DNA from: Absidia repens
Taxonomy: Eukaryota; Mucoromycota; Mucoromycetes; Mucorales; Cunninghamellaceae
Reading direction: 5' to 3'
Assembly: GCA_002105175.1 (NCBI GenBank)
Contig: MCGE01000002.1
Span: 372,001 to 436,000, forward strand
Length of the DNA stretch: 64,000 nucleotides
Below the pieces are notes generated by a model. The model was not told where the DNA came from. It was given only the letters and a program-made list of their open reading frames with translations, and made no database searches. The translations under genes and the position numbers were made by a program. Every line of letters starts with the position of its first letter. Within the stretch, counting starts at the first letter, position 1. This document shows positions 12,612-24,454 of the stretch, piece after piece.

Positions 12612-13755
12612 TAAATCCCGACCACGTGTATTTTTATTTTCTCTCTTTCTTCTCTTTCTTCTTTTTTCTTTCTTTAATTCTTCACGATGATGGCACCTAT
12701 GGACTTCTAATAGACTTAGATTAGTGTCAAGACTAGTTTAGAAGGGTTTTCAGATTAGGGATTACAACATGCATGGGGAAACCCTTTCATTTTGAATTCA
12801 GGATTTTGGACCACCATTAGTTCGCTTTTTGAAGTCATCATTAACTTACCAGTATTATGTGTATACATTTGAATAAAATATATCTTTTTTACTTACTCCA
12901 AAGAAGAACGTCCCATTAGTCTCTCTCATGCCTTGTGCAATATAAATCCCTTTTTTACTACCTTACTCAATAAAAGTGATCTCGTTGTTGTCTTTCTTAT
13001 GACTTGTACAGTACAATACAGTGTACTAGATCTCGTTTTACAATTGAACCATTAGAATAGTGCTGACCATTTTTTAAATCCCATATTAACCCTCCCCCTC
13101 ATGCTTCCTCCAATAGATCCTTTCAATAAATCCCAGAACCCCTCGCCTTTAGTTTTAGTGTCTACCAATGTACTTAAATAAAATAAGCCTTTTATTAGCC
13201 ATCCCCTGACATATCGGATAGTGAACAATGTCTTTGTTATAGCTGCATTGTGAGAGTCCTACCAAACACTTGCTCTAAAGTTCACCCACTATGAACATTT
13301 GCCTCTTAAAATTCCAGGAACTAGTTGACAGTATTAAATCATTTACTCCCAATGAAAGCTCAACCAATCCTATAAATGAACCTTAGTCATACTGTATGTA
13401 TACGCGACGCTTATAGAGCATTTGAAACCGCTTTTACGTATCTCCATGATTACTTTTCCCTATCCCCCCTTTGAGAACTGGTGGAGCTTAATATGAAACG
13501 TGGCAGCATTTCCGCTCTCGCATTCATAACAATCAGCCTTCAACTCCACTAAACTAAACAAATTGGATACATCCATCTCATCTTTTTTTTTTTCTTTTTC
13601 TTTGAGTGTAGTATAATAATAATAATAATAATAAAAAGGTGAGAAGCCCAAATCGAAGGCAGTTGGCCCCAAATTGCCTAAAAAGTGCAAGATGACAGAG
13701 AAGGCTTCATATGCCAACGAAAACTACTTTTAAGAACGTCCCTTTGACACCCAGT
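12612..13755 (+). repeat. Dispersed repeat family, copy B (about 1.15 kb)
   Basis: Starts with TTAAATCCCGACCACGTGTA (CACGTG at 12623-12628), a long TTTCTC tract, TTAGATTAGTGTCAAGACTA (12716-12735), the core at 12771-12805 (GCATGGGGAAACCCTTTCAT), then ATTTGAATAAAATATATC and several further AATAAA. It aligns block by block with copy A to the end, including TACTAGATCTCGTTTTAC (13023-13040 here, 1404-1421 in A) and the tail after GTATGTATAC at about 13393. No open frame. Confidence 0.75.
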
Positions 13756-13933
13756 AGATCAATTTTTTTTGTACATGTGAGAATAATTTGAAATTGAAGA
13801 TAAAAAAATAGCAACAATTAAAGTTTATTTGATGTTCTTCCTGAACTGTCCCATACCAGCTTATCACATCTATTCAAAGACATTTATAGACCTGGATTGG
13901 TAATCTTTCCCTGTTCAATAACCCACACCGCCA

Positions 13934-13966
<33 letters not shown>

Positions 13967-14673
13967 GTTAATCGGTATCTTAATTTTATGCCAAAAAGAA
14001 TAAAAAAAGAAAAGGAAACAATTTATCCATGCCGTCACTATGGGCATTCACTTGGAACATAAAAAAGAAAAGCAAACAAAAAACCGTTTCCATTCTTAGT
14101 AAGTGATCGGCAAACTAAACCATAATCATCTTTCAATAATAAGAAATCAGAACGTGGAGCAAAGGAAAAAAAAAAAAAAAGAAGCTCAATGTGATACAAT
14201 TGCGTACGCTATGTTTGACAGGCGACCCAGCAGCTCTCAGCCAACATTTTGCGCGCGACGTAAATCCGGTATGCATATTTTGGGTGGACATTCAAATCGA
14301 GAAGACAAAAAAAAAAAAAAAACCAAGCAAAATAAAAAAAACACCGACATCCTAATACGGTACGTTCCGGTGAGGATATTGATGAGTAATAAATGCAATT
14401 CATATGATAAAAAAAAAAAAAAAGAGACAGATAACAGTAATGACAACATATGATGGGTATCAAAGAGTGATTTTGATTTTTATTGTAAGAAAAGAAGGCA
14501 ATAGGATAAAGCAATGGTATCATAAATACAAATAAGGTTGTAAATCAATTAAAGGTATTAGGTATAAAGTAAAAGAACAAAAGGTGTATAGTCTAATCTA
14601 ATCATGTCAACATGAGGGATAAATGGGGAAAGGGGGGGGGATGGAGAATACAAACAATATATATATATATACA
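13756..14673. other. Intergenic; A-rich, no gene seen
   Basis: Contains an A run of about 29 at 13937-13965 and several A runs of 10-15. The plus-strand frame at 14103-14453 is a Lys-rich product of these runs and was not accepted. Confidence 0.55.
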
Positions 14674-15624
14674 TCATGGGGCTACAAACTTGAAGAAAAA
14701 ACCAAAAAAAAAACAAACCAAAAAGAAAACTATATCAAACAGATTCCTTCTTACTTTTTTTTTTGCCCTTTTTCCACAAGAGAGCCCGATAATGTCAATG
14801 GATACCACCACCAGTAGAGGAAGGAGAAGAGGAGGAGGCGGAAGTATCAGAGGAAGAAGGAGTTTTTGATCGCTTTGTCCAGAGAAAACCCAAAACCGAG
14901 AAGAGGATGACTTTGGGTCAGAAGAAGTAGAGGAGGTGGAGGCGGATGGGTTGATTGCTTGTGGGAGTTTTTCAGTCACCGGTGAGCGAGGAGGATTTGT
15001 CAATTGCTGATGTTGCTGTCGAGACATATCTTGAAGATCCGAGTCGTCGTTGTCATCTACTTCATCCTCGTCCACGTCAACGTCATAATTTGAAGAAGGC
15101 GCCAGAGAGAGCAGAGAGGAGGTACACCGATCAGCTCTAGGCACAATCAAGTCATAGCGTTCCAACCATTTATCCAAGACATCCACCCGGTCGTTATCAT
15201 AATGGTCAAAATAATAATCATGGCTTTCACTGCTAGCATTCATCATTAAATGTTGTTGATCACCGACATGTCTTTCCAAGGTATCGACCCAGTTGCCCCA
15301 CTCTTTTTCGTTTCCAGCTTGCAAGTAAAGATCCAATGATGGTAATGATGGAGACATTGGTGCAGTTGAAGAGGATTTGCTGTTTTGGTGAATAAGTTGG
15401 AATGTGAAGGGTTTGGAAGAGGATCGAGTTTGCAATTGATATTCACGCAGGTCGAAGGACGAGATAGGAGGCGCATCATCTTGATTGCTCTTGTAGCATC
15501 TCAATTGCTGTGATTCTAAAACGAAGTAGCGTCGAATCCATGTTTTACGAAGACCAGTTCTTGCTTTTTTCATGAGCCAGCCTTTGATGGTGGGCGAACT
15601 AAAGGATTGAATGTATCGATGCAT
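14674..15624 (-). CDS. PH-domain protein
   Basis: A single open frame of 316 residues on the minus strand. Residues about 11-120 form a pleckstrin-homology domain: IKGWLMKKARTGLRKTWIRR, YFVLESQQLRCYK and, near the end, the invariant Trp in EWGNWVDTLERHV. PH domains bind phosphoinositides or proteins and bring their host to membranes. A Ser/Asp-rich linker with acidic DVDVDEDEVDDNDD follows. From about residue 245 the frame turns into Leu/Pro then Phe-rich sequence. An alternative frame through the same stretch stops much earlier with a Ser-rich tail, so the true C terminus is unsure. No catalytic domain is present. The same-strand RhoGAP gene lies 1.5 kb upstream. Confidence 0.65.
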   Translation of the reverse strand: MHRYIQSFSSPTIKGWLMKKARTGLRKTWIRRYFVLESQQLRCYKSNQDDAPPISSFDLREYQLQTRSSSKPFTFQLIHQNSKSSSTAPMSPSLPSLDLYLQAGNEKEWGNWVDTLERHVGDQQHLMMNASSESHDYYFDHYDNDRVDVLDKWLERYDLIVPRADRCTSSLLSLAPSSNYDVDVDEDEVDDNDDSDLQDMSRQQHQQLTNPPRSPVTEKLPQAINPSASTSSTSSDPKSSSSRFWVFSGQSDQKLLLPLILPPPPLLLPLLVVVSIDIIGLSCGKRAKKKVRRNLFDIVFFLVCFFFGFFFKFVAP

Positions 15625-17124
15625 GTGTTGTGACAGTACAGAAATTAAAGTATCGTAAAATAGGTAGAATAATAATAATAATAAAAAAGAATGTAAATAT
15701 GTATAAATGAAAAGGAAGGATTTGAGTGAAGAAAAAGGAAAAGAAAACAGAAAAAGGGCAAGCTGGACGTTTTATTTAAAGCAATAATTTAAACTCCGGA
15801 TTTTTTTTTGCTGTGGTTCCTGAAAACGTCTCGCGCGAGGAATTCGGCAACACAGAGACCTATGCAAGGACAATAACCTTTCTCATCGCTTTTATTTGTT
15901 TTTTTTTTATCAATATTTATTTTTTTAACTTCAGAGATGATCCTGTCCACACACACACCCTTCAATTTTGAAAAAAAAATAGAATGATCATCATTATCAA
16001 CAATTGCTGGTGGTGAGTGAGACTCATCTCTTTCGCTCTTTTTTTTTTGCCTATCTTCACCCCCTTTCCCCATTTCTTGAAAAGCTCCGTTGATTCGTCA
16101 TTTGTACCACATAACCAGCAAAATGGCATTTCGCGCGGTACTACCGATATCGCCTTTTTTTTTTTTTTTTTTTTGACTGACTTGGCAGATCGCTGTTGCT
16201 GCCATTTGATTTTAATATGATTCTGCTACCAATGAATCCACTTTACTTTCGCGCGCATCTTTTCCTTCTTTCCACGGGGTAGAAGAAATGACGGATTGAT
16301 TTTGTTTTCTCCGATTACTATCATATAATAGATAAAAATTACAGAATTGAATTTCCATAATCGTTATTTCTTGATTCTAGTATAAATAGATCAATATATG
16401 TCTATCTATCTATATATATATATATAAACTTGATGAACGGGCAAAGGTCGATCATCGGTAGGACACCAGTCAAAAAAATAAAAAATAAAAATACAATGGT
16501 TATTGTCAATCCTTCTTGATTGGATTTCATTTCATGAAAAGCTGGTCTTTGACCCCCCGACATTTATCCCTTTCAGGAACACATGGGTCTTTGTTTTTTC
16601 CATATTCTAGTAAATCCGAGCGAAGAAAATACGATCTTTCAGTCATCTCCCCCAACCTAACAAACAAAAAGATGTATAATATGGTAATTTTCTTTTCCAA
16701 CACTTGTGACACAACATGCAAGTGTAACCTTGCCTCGTCAGCACAATAGCGTTCTTTTTATTCCACAAAGTTGCCTAAAGCGTATCTCACACAGACTTTG
16801 TTTTTTTTTTTCAACCACACAACAATGACAAAAAAAACATGATACACAAGTGTCATTTTTGACAAATAGCACACAATTTCTTTATTCATATAAAAAAAAA
16901 AATAATACATCAAACACAAAAAGCCTCAAAATACAACATAATCACAAATGGGAAATAAAAATAAAATAAGCAATGGATAATAATAATAATAATAATAATA
17001 TAATATAATAATAAAAATAATGATAACAATAGCAACAACAATAATAATAAATATAATAAGGATAACAATAAGGATACTAGTAATGAATACTGAAAAGGGG
17101 AACTAACTACACTATACTAACTAG
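15625..17124. other. Intergenic between RhoGAP 3' end and PH gene 5' end
   Basis: Holds the presumed promoter of the PH gene on the right side of its start codon and the AAT/ATA-rich 3' region of the RhoGAP gene (microsatellite at about 16978-17060). Several CGCGCG-type hexamers occur (about 15830, 16133, 16250). No gene seen. Confidence 0.55.
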
Positions 17125-20100
17125 CTAATCTGATAACGAAGCTGAGCTTTTATCTGGTGATGAAGATGCCAAGTCTGATGATGTAATGGATCCAGTTTTG
17201 CCTTCTGCTTGAGATATCCCCGCTGGCGATGGAGATGATGGCGGTGGTGAGGAATTTTCATTCGTTGGTGCCGATGCTGAAGCTGCTTGAGCCACTATGC
17301 CTGGAGGACGTCCCTGCTTTGACCGTAATGACTGCTGTCGAGGTGGAATGGCCGATTTCGCTTTCAGAGTTGCCTTCCTTAATAGCCCTTGCGCCCTGGG
17401 CGCTGTATCTGCTGAAGATCCTGCTGCATTGGAGGCGGTGGTCACAGCTACTGGCGATGGAGAAGGTGAGTCCCCTGAAGTATGTTGAAGTGTAGGTTCG
17501 ATAGTAGGTATAGAAGGAGCGGAATGCGTTTTGGTGTTGACAATGCCAGTTGTTTCAGTTGCTGAGGCCAAGTCAGAGACGGGAGGAAGGGTAAAGGAGT
17601 GCATCTTTGCCATAGGTGGTAGCGCTAAATCTGACTGGGGAGTTGCACTTGATGGTGTTGCCGCTGAGGGTGATGACGAAGAAGATGACGATAAAGGTAA
17701 AGGTGGGGGTAAATTGGATTGAGGAGCGGAAGATTTTGATGACGGTGGTGGTATTGGAGGTTGGGTCGTCTGCGTCAATGTGGAGGATCTCGAGCGAGAC
17801 TTTGTTGGGTTGGTGCTGGTGGACTTGACTGGTACAGCTGGTCCAGATGCCGGATCTGAAGGAGAGTGTGGGTCATTGAAGTCACTTGACTGTCCTCGAG
17901 CCAAAGGTGTCGGTGGAGAAGCGATGTTTTGGGATTGTCGCTGATGCTGGTGCTGATGCTGTTGTTGCTGTTGTTGTGCTGACTGTTGTTGCTGATTTTG
18001 TAGTTGTAGTTGCTTTCTAGCGATGGGTGCAAATACGACATCATGATGAAATACAAGATCTTCAAAGACTAGATCCGATCGCCATTCCCCTGGTTGCTCC
18101 GCTTGATTGTGATCGTGAAATATCGCTGGTGTAAACATATAGGATAAATTCTGTATATTCATCTTATTGATATCAGAGTGTGCGTGTACCCTAAAGCGTA
18201 AAATTAAATATAGGTGTATAAATGAAGGGGGTTTTCGAGAGTATAATACGTATCATGCATATTTCTGACTTACTTTTCCAAATGTCGCACAACAGCTTCC
18301 AGCGTATCCCGACGAGATTGCGATAGTTCCGATACCTTGTGCTGTAAAAAGGATAGGCGTTGTTGAAGATTTTGGACTGTAGAGTAAGTCAATCGATCGG
18401 AGACAGAGTACGGAACTAATGGAACTGCCAGTTCGCGGAGATATATCTTGAGCACGTTGGCGATAGTGAAGACATCATAGTGAGCTTGGGGTTGGAAGGT
18501 TTCCTCGTTCTTTTCAAATTCTGTCTTGAGCATATCCACATTCGTTTGACGGCCTGATATCCTGTATATGCCTTCTTTTTTCAACCCGCCCATTTGTTCA
18601 ACAGCAGTGATGCATTTGCTAACGACCAAAGGTACTGTTCGTTGGTGGTCCATTGTGTATTCATCAAGGGAAGATCCAAATAGAACATCTATAAAAATAA
18701 AGCAATGAGTACCCAGGTCTATATTTTTCTTTCTTCTATACTCTGCGTTACCTTTATAGGCACCATTGTAGTAATTTTCATAATATATCTGCTCCGGTTT
18801 GGTAAAATGCTTGTTCTGATATTCAGTTCGGAACATGGAGACGTCCAGTTGTGGGTCAATTGATTCTACTCTGGCTTTGTTTCCTTGAGTCAGCTATAGT
18901 TTTCCCGCAAAAGAAGACAATATTAATCGTTCTGTTTTATTCCTTTATGGCATTTGTTTTCTCCTTACCGAAGCTTCCCTTAATAGAGCCGCATGTTCCA
19001 TATTCAGAATATTTGTCAAGACAGATCTGGTAGCTTCGGCCTTGTCCAAAAATACCACTTCCACATTCTACGCCGACAAATTTCAAAAAGAAAAGTCTGT
19101 GAATAAAGCAAGACGTCATCGTAAACTAGTTTGTGTGTTCTCCTATTTCTGATATTACCTTCATTGCATGATTCATTGTTTCGATCTGAGCTTTACGTAA
19201 ATGTTCCAGGTACCGCACACCTTGTCTATAATCATGGTCTTAAGAAAAAAAAAAAGCATTGGTTAACATTTGTCGTGATTATTTTGAGCTGTAGCTTTTA
19301 AAGTTCTTCACCTGAATCATGAATATCTTTTTTGATTTTTGCGAATCGAGCATTTTGTTTGGAAAGATCGTTGGCACCCGCCGTAGCAGCAGCAAGTTGG
19401 GTTCGCATTTGGGCCATGAAACTTCCCATTTTTTTCCGATTTCCACCCACTTCGACACCACCACCACTACCACCGCTTGTATTCGTCATCGTCGTCGTTG
19501 TTGTTGCTGCTGTTGTTGTTGTATCTGGTATAGATGAAATACTACTGCCATCTGTATCGTTGTCAATAATTTCTGTTGATTGTCTTGGTTTATCTGTTGG
19601 TACTGGTGGGACTCCATGTTCCTGTAAATCATAGCTGTTGCTGCTTCCTTCTTGAATTTGTTGCTGTGCCATCGCCAATTCATTACATTTACCGAAGTAC
19701 ATCTTTTTTGTCTACATAATTAAAGAAGCTATATGAGGCCTAGTCATCAACACATTATTGCATTGTCATTTTCTTGTTACCTTGATGAAGTCGCGGGTCC
19801 GATAATTGGTGTACTCCATGTTCTTGTCCGCTACATGCTGCTTAACTGTCTTCCGTCTTTGTTCTTGCTTATCCTAAATACAATAAAATAAATGAGCATG
19901 ATATCATTCTCCCTCAGTACCTCCGCTATCCAAACCCAAATCCATTTTCATCCTACTTACCCTAACCATCACCAAGACATCTATTTGAGTTTTCATAGAT
20001 TGAATAAATTCACGCCGGGAGTTGATGACCTTGTCCAAAGAAAGTTCATACTGAAAAGTAGCTAGTTCAAACGTGGACTTTTCTTGACCAAAATAAGGGC

Positions 20101-20496
20101 AGATTTCTGGTTCAGATACGGTCGCCAGGCGACTGATGCCTGACAATGACTTGATGTAGAGTTCTTCAGCACTGACCCTATGCGAATATTTTGTGAAATA
20201 AAGAGCGGTTAGTAAGGAAGATGGGAGTGGTAGTTTGTGTCTTTCATTACCTTGCTTTGAGTAGACTGATAAATCGTTCTAAATCGTTGATACTCCATCG
20301 TAAAGCCCTTTTGATGTATTCCAAGTGAGCATCAATGTTGCTAATCTAATAATGGCACCAATTTCGTCATGGCCATAATAATAACAAAACCCAAGAAATT
20401 AGTACAATACATTATTTGCATAAAGTATATGTTGCGTTTTTTTTTTTTTTCAGTTACCTCATCTTCTTGGGGAGATGGCTTTACAGAGCGTTGCAT
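17125..20496 (-). CDS. F-BAR and RhoGAP domain protein (Rgd1/Rga8-like)
   Basis: Ten exons on the minus strand (20496-20458, 20345-20251, 20177-19961, 19873-19781, 19711-19312, 19238-19159, 19067-18969, 18893-18752, 18688-18274, 18190-17125) join in phase to 881 residues. Residues 1 to about 340 are helical and fit an F-BAR/FCH membrane-curving module, with a low-complexity Thr/Gly insert at about 185-235. A RhoGAP domain starts at about 389, with the arginine finger in KEGIYRISGRQTN (Arg near 431) and the conserved NVLKIYLRELAVPLVPYS. The tail is Gln/Ser/Pro-rich with QQQQ runs. Family members stimulate GTP hydrolysis by Rho/Cdc42 at sites of polar growth. The layout matches fungal Rgd1 but is longer. 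ATG 20496 precedes a 13-codon first exon; an earlier start cannot be excluded. Confidence 0.88.
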
Positions 20497-20836
20497 CCCA
20501 ATAGTTCTGTTGTGAGGAAAGAAAGAGCAGCAGTGGAATCGTTGTATATATGTAGAGGATGGGAAGCTTGTATACGAGGCAAGCAAAAAAAAAAAAAAAA
20601 AAAAAGTTCGAAGTTGAAGTAAAGTGTGAAGAAGTGCAAAAGCAAAATAAAAATCGATTAAACGGGGTTGGAAAATGTGTTTTCACCTTGCCCCAATAGT
20701 GCTAAAAATAGATACCAAGAAAAAGATAATAATAATCGAATAAGAAAAGTATAAAATTTTATTCATAAAGTCTAATAAATTTACTACATTTAAAATGATA
20801 ATATAAAAAGGGAGAGGTGACTCAACTATTTCTAAT

Positions 20837-23800
20837 TTATTCTAGTTTTCCTTGAGGTTGCGATTTCCCATGCCCGAAACCAAAAGCCGCGTTGATATCT
20901 TCAGGGTCCATTTTATTTTTTGTATCAATAGTAAGTAAAAGTATATAATTCTTCTTCATTATATTTTATATATACTTACTCTTGGAATTCATAATGACCT
21001 TCTCCGTCAAATTGTAACAAGAATTGAGGGTGGCGTACCAAAGATGTTCTATATAAAAAGACAAACAAATAATGTTACGCTTAATCATGCTCGGTATATC
21101 CCCTTTTGTACCTGTTTTCAATCTTACCTATGTGGTACAGTAAATAGTGTAATTCCAGCTTTTCGAGCGTGTTCATACATAATAGCTTCAATATCGACAC
21201 TGACAGCGCTGGTGCATCGTCGAGAATAGCCTAACAATAAAAAGGAAACATATGAGTCTGGTGTTCCTATTTCATTTCATTGCAAAGATCATCATATTCC
21301 AATTCCGATCAAAATAGGATAGAAAATTACCAATGATAAAAGAGTCTAGCCATGGCAAACTTTTGTTTTTCGCCACCAGATAACCTATTTAGCCACAATC
21401 AATAGAGTAATGTGAGTATCCAAATACAGTAATGTGTATTTTAAACTTACGCATCTGCCCAGTCTTGAACTGCATCCCAGCCTTCACGTTCGACAAGGTG
21501 GGATAAATGGACAGTTTCCAAAATATCCATCAAATTATCATCTGTAAAACCATTTTCCCGGGCTTCAGCAGCAGTGTGAGGATATATGATTTAATCGCGG
21601 AAGCTACCCAAAGCAAGATAAGATATCTGAGGTACATAGAATAATTTGCTGGCATCTGGTTTGATCAAAGTGCCACCTAGGATTTCAAAAATAGAGTAAA
21701 TGTGAATGCTTCTATTCGGTTTATGTATCCAATTTGTTTCATCTTACCAAACAACGGGCATAAATTGCCAAGAATACGGATCAATGAGCTTTTTCTATAG
21801 TCATACACCGCCACAAAAAAGACATCGTACTACATTAGTCACTGTCACGTCGGAAAGAACCTGATATATTTCTTAACCACAACCATTGGGTCCTGATACC
21901 AAAGTGTTCATTCCTTGATTTACTTTGAAAAACAATTCCTTTACCTAAAAATATCAAAATTCAAAAGTCAGCGACAATTTACAGTATAACTTCCATTTTT
22001 ACTTTGGATCCAGTACTCTTCTTACCAGGAATCATTGTTTGGTGTGACAATTGGCACCTTGTTAAAAACAATAGCACCATCTTGCACAATAGGCTTGCCC
22101 TTCATTTTACTAGAGTCCACCACTTAAAATAAGGAAAAAAGATATATGCGTTGAGTTGAAAAGATTAAAGGTACGATTCTGAGTTGATTGCCGTGATTTT
22201 CCGTTGAAGAACCTTCCTCAGATACCATGTCCTCGTATATTTTCCAGTGCATACATCAGATAAGACGTCAAATACTTCCGCCACGCTTGACAATATATAA
22301 AAGTTGAGTAATGGAAATACACGTTATATTTATGTTCTTTTGTTTCTTTACCATGTATCCAGCAAAACAAGTGAAATCACGTCCAGTAAGAATCAAACGC
22401 CGAACAGCCTGAGAGGCATTGATGAGATAACTCGTTACATTATAAATAAATACAATTGTGAAGTTAAAGATAATAAAATACAGCAACAAAATATAGGTAA
22501 TATGAAGGTCACTTACAACTTCTGGAATAACCTTCCATAACCTTAACAGGATCATCGTTGAGCGCACCCATATGTTGTGTTGCTAAATCAATGATGAGTA
22601 TTGACAGTGTATATAGAAAGAAAAAAGTTAGCTCGCATTTTGCCACCTTTCAATTATCACTACTTACAATATCTAGGGTCAAACACAGGTCAGGCAAGGA
22701 GTCTACAAAAAAGATGAGATAAGCAGTTGAACATCATGCGACACCTTTTTTTTAGAAACTTACTAGTATGTTGTCATGGTGGCACAATATTTGACAAGGA
22801 CAGAGTCAAAAATACCGTTCAAGAATCGAAGTGTGTACACCTTGCGAACATGATTGATGATCCGAAAACAAAACAAGAAATAGTAAGGTGAATTGCTGAT
22901 TGAATTTTTTTCTTATCATTTTCTTACTACCTTTTGGAAGCTGTTGCTGACTACTTCTTTTTCACGTTCCCTCTTCCATAGAATGCAATTTCTTCAAATG
23001 GGTAATAATTCGGGACTATAAAAACACAACAATACGTAAACCAGTCAGTTCAATCAACCAAATAGAATCATTCTATACCAAGCCAACTACTTACATGAGA
23101 GTATCTGAAGTCGCCTTCGAGTTTTTGTTCCATAGCGGTGTCTGCATGATTAAATAAATGAATAAAATAGTATGATATTAATATTACAAAGCGTATAGTG
23201 AACCATCAAGTTCTACTTACATCTACCAAATGGAGGAGAAAAGGTGCAAAGCAGGATGCCTGAGACAATAAAATAAGCAATCATATAAAAAGGAGCCTCA
23301 TTTCCACTTTATATATATATATGCACGAAAAAGAAAAAATCAGTATAGTTGGTGTGAGTCACCATTGTATATGACTTACATCGCTTCACCCAATTTATGA
23401 GCAAACAAAAAGATAGCCACCACAGGCTTGGCGATATCCGAGTAAAGATGAGAGAAGTTATCTACAACTTTGTCAATGTCCTGAGCCAAAAGTTGGTATG
23501 AGTTTTGTAATCCATTGTCCAAGTTGGAGATCTTGTAAAAGGTGATTCCGTCCAAGTACAGACTGTGCGCATGCTAAAATATCAAACAACCAATCAAAGT
23601 TTAAGTTTAATTTTCCATGTAGCAAATGTACATCATTGCGAATGTTTTTGTATTACCTTGGGCAATCTTTCACGGAAGCATAGTGATAAAGCACTAATCG
23701 CCAATTTCAGTGAGTTGTTAACGATACTCGTTGGCCACTAATTCAATGTAAAGGAAAGCGATTGGTGAATACAATAAACGTATATAACGTGCATTGTTGT

Positions 23801-24113
23801 ATATTACCATCATCAAATCAAATCCAAAGATAACCTTGGCGATGAATGATTTCCTATTACGTGATACAGTTGCCTTGATTACGATCTATTCGAGGTCACA
23901 GCAAAAATGATAGTTAGAAACCGTATTAACCCAATGACAGAGTATATATACTTTACACATTGAAGCCAGAAAACCTACACAGGTAAAGATCGGAAAGAGG
24001 TATTAATCAGTACCATTCGCTATGGGTCCATATATCCCACTCTGTCACGTGTGATAATAATAAATCCAGATAAAGGTTTATGTCGTCGTGTCAGTACAGG
24101 TAATGTTTGCCAT
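20837..24113 (-). pseudogene. Disrupted peroxisomal ABC half-transporter, ABCD family (PXA/ALD-like)
   Basis: The minus strand carries, in order and separated by normal-looking short introns, recognisable pieces of an ABCD transporter: LSLCFRERL, then YKISNLDNGLQNSYQLLAQD, EGDFRYSH, FDSVLVKY, RRLILTGRDFT, SGPNGCG (Walker A), LSGGEKQKFAMARLF (C-loop) and QFLLQFDGEGHYEFQE. The frame is broken at many points. There is a one-base loss inside the Walker B/DE motif (near 21216), an in-frame TAA at 21591-21593 inside the FRD-x-IIYPH segment, a TGA at 22690-22692 before PVFDP, and frameshifts near 22975-23000 and at Walker A (near 21820). Intact relatives import long-chain acyl-CoA into peroxisomes. 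No single reading frame here exceeds about 100 codons. The family call is firm; the gene cannot make a working transporter as written. Confidence 0.85.
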
Positions 24114-24454
24114 ATCAAGAAAATAAATCGAAAGAGACAAGTTGCAAGAAAAAGAAAAAGGTTTGGTAATGCGAATTTATTGTCGGAGTGTAAAACAACG
24201 ATTTGAAAATCAACACCAGAGTCACCAAAATGGGCAAACCAAAAAAAAAAAAAATAGTCATTTCTTTATTCAAAAAAAAAAAAAAAGTAAAAGACCATGT
24301 ATAATCAATACGTGCATCAAAAAAAAAAAAGATCAAATATCAACACTAAATACCAAACCACTATTCACACTAAAAAGCTAAACTAAAAGATAAATCCAAA
24401 AAAGTAATCCATATTCCATATGAGCAAAAATGATCACACCGCCCTAGTTGTCTA

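Noticed and set aside
14103..14453. 116-codon plus-strand frame
   Set aside because: Lys/Asn-rich, made of A homopolymers; no conserved block and opposite CT-rich shadow frames.
22268..22567. Two overlapping frames on opposite strands (about 80-99 codons)
   Set aside because: They lie inside the ABCD pseudogene and include one of its exons plus intron sequence.
20837..24113. Explaining the ABCD gene breaks as sequencing errors
   Set aside because: Flanking multi-exon genes are error-free over more than 5 kb, while this locus has several independent stops and indels.
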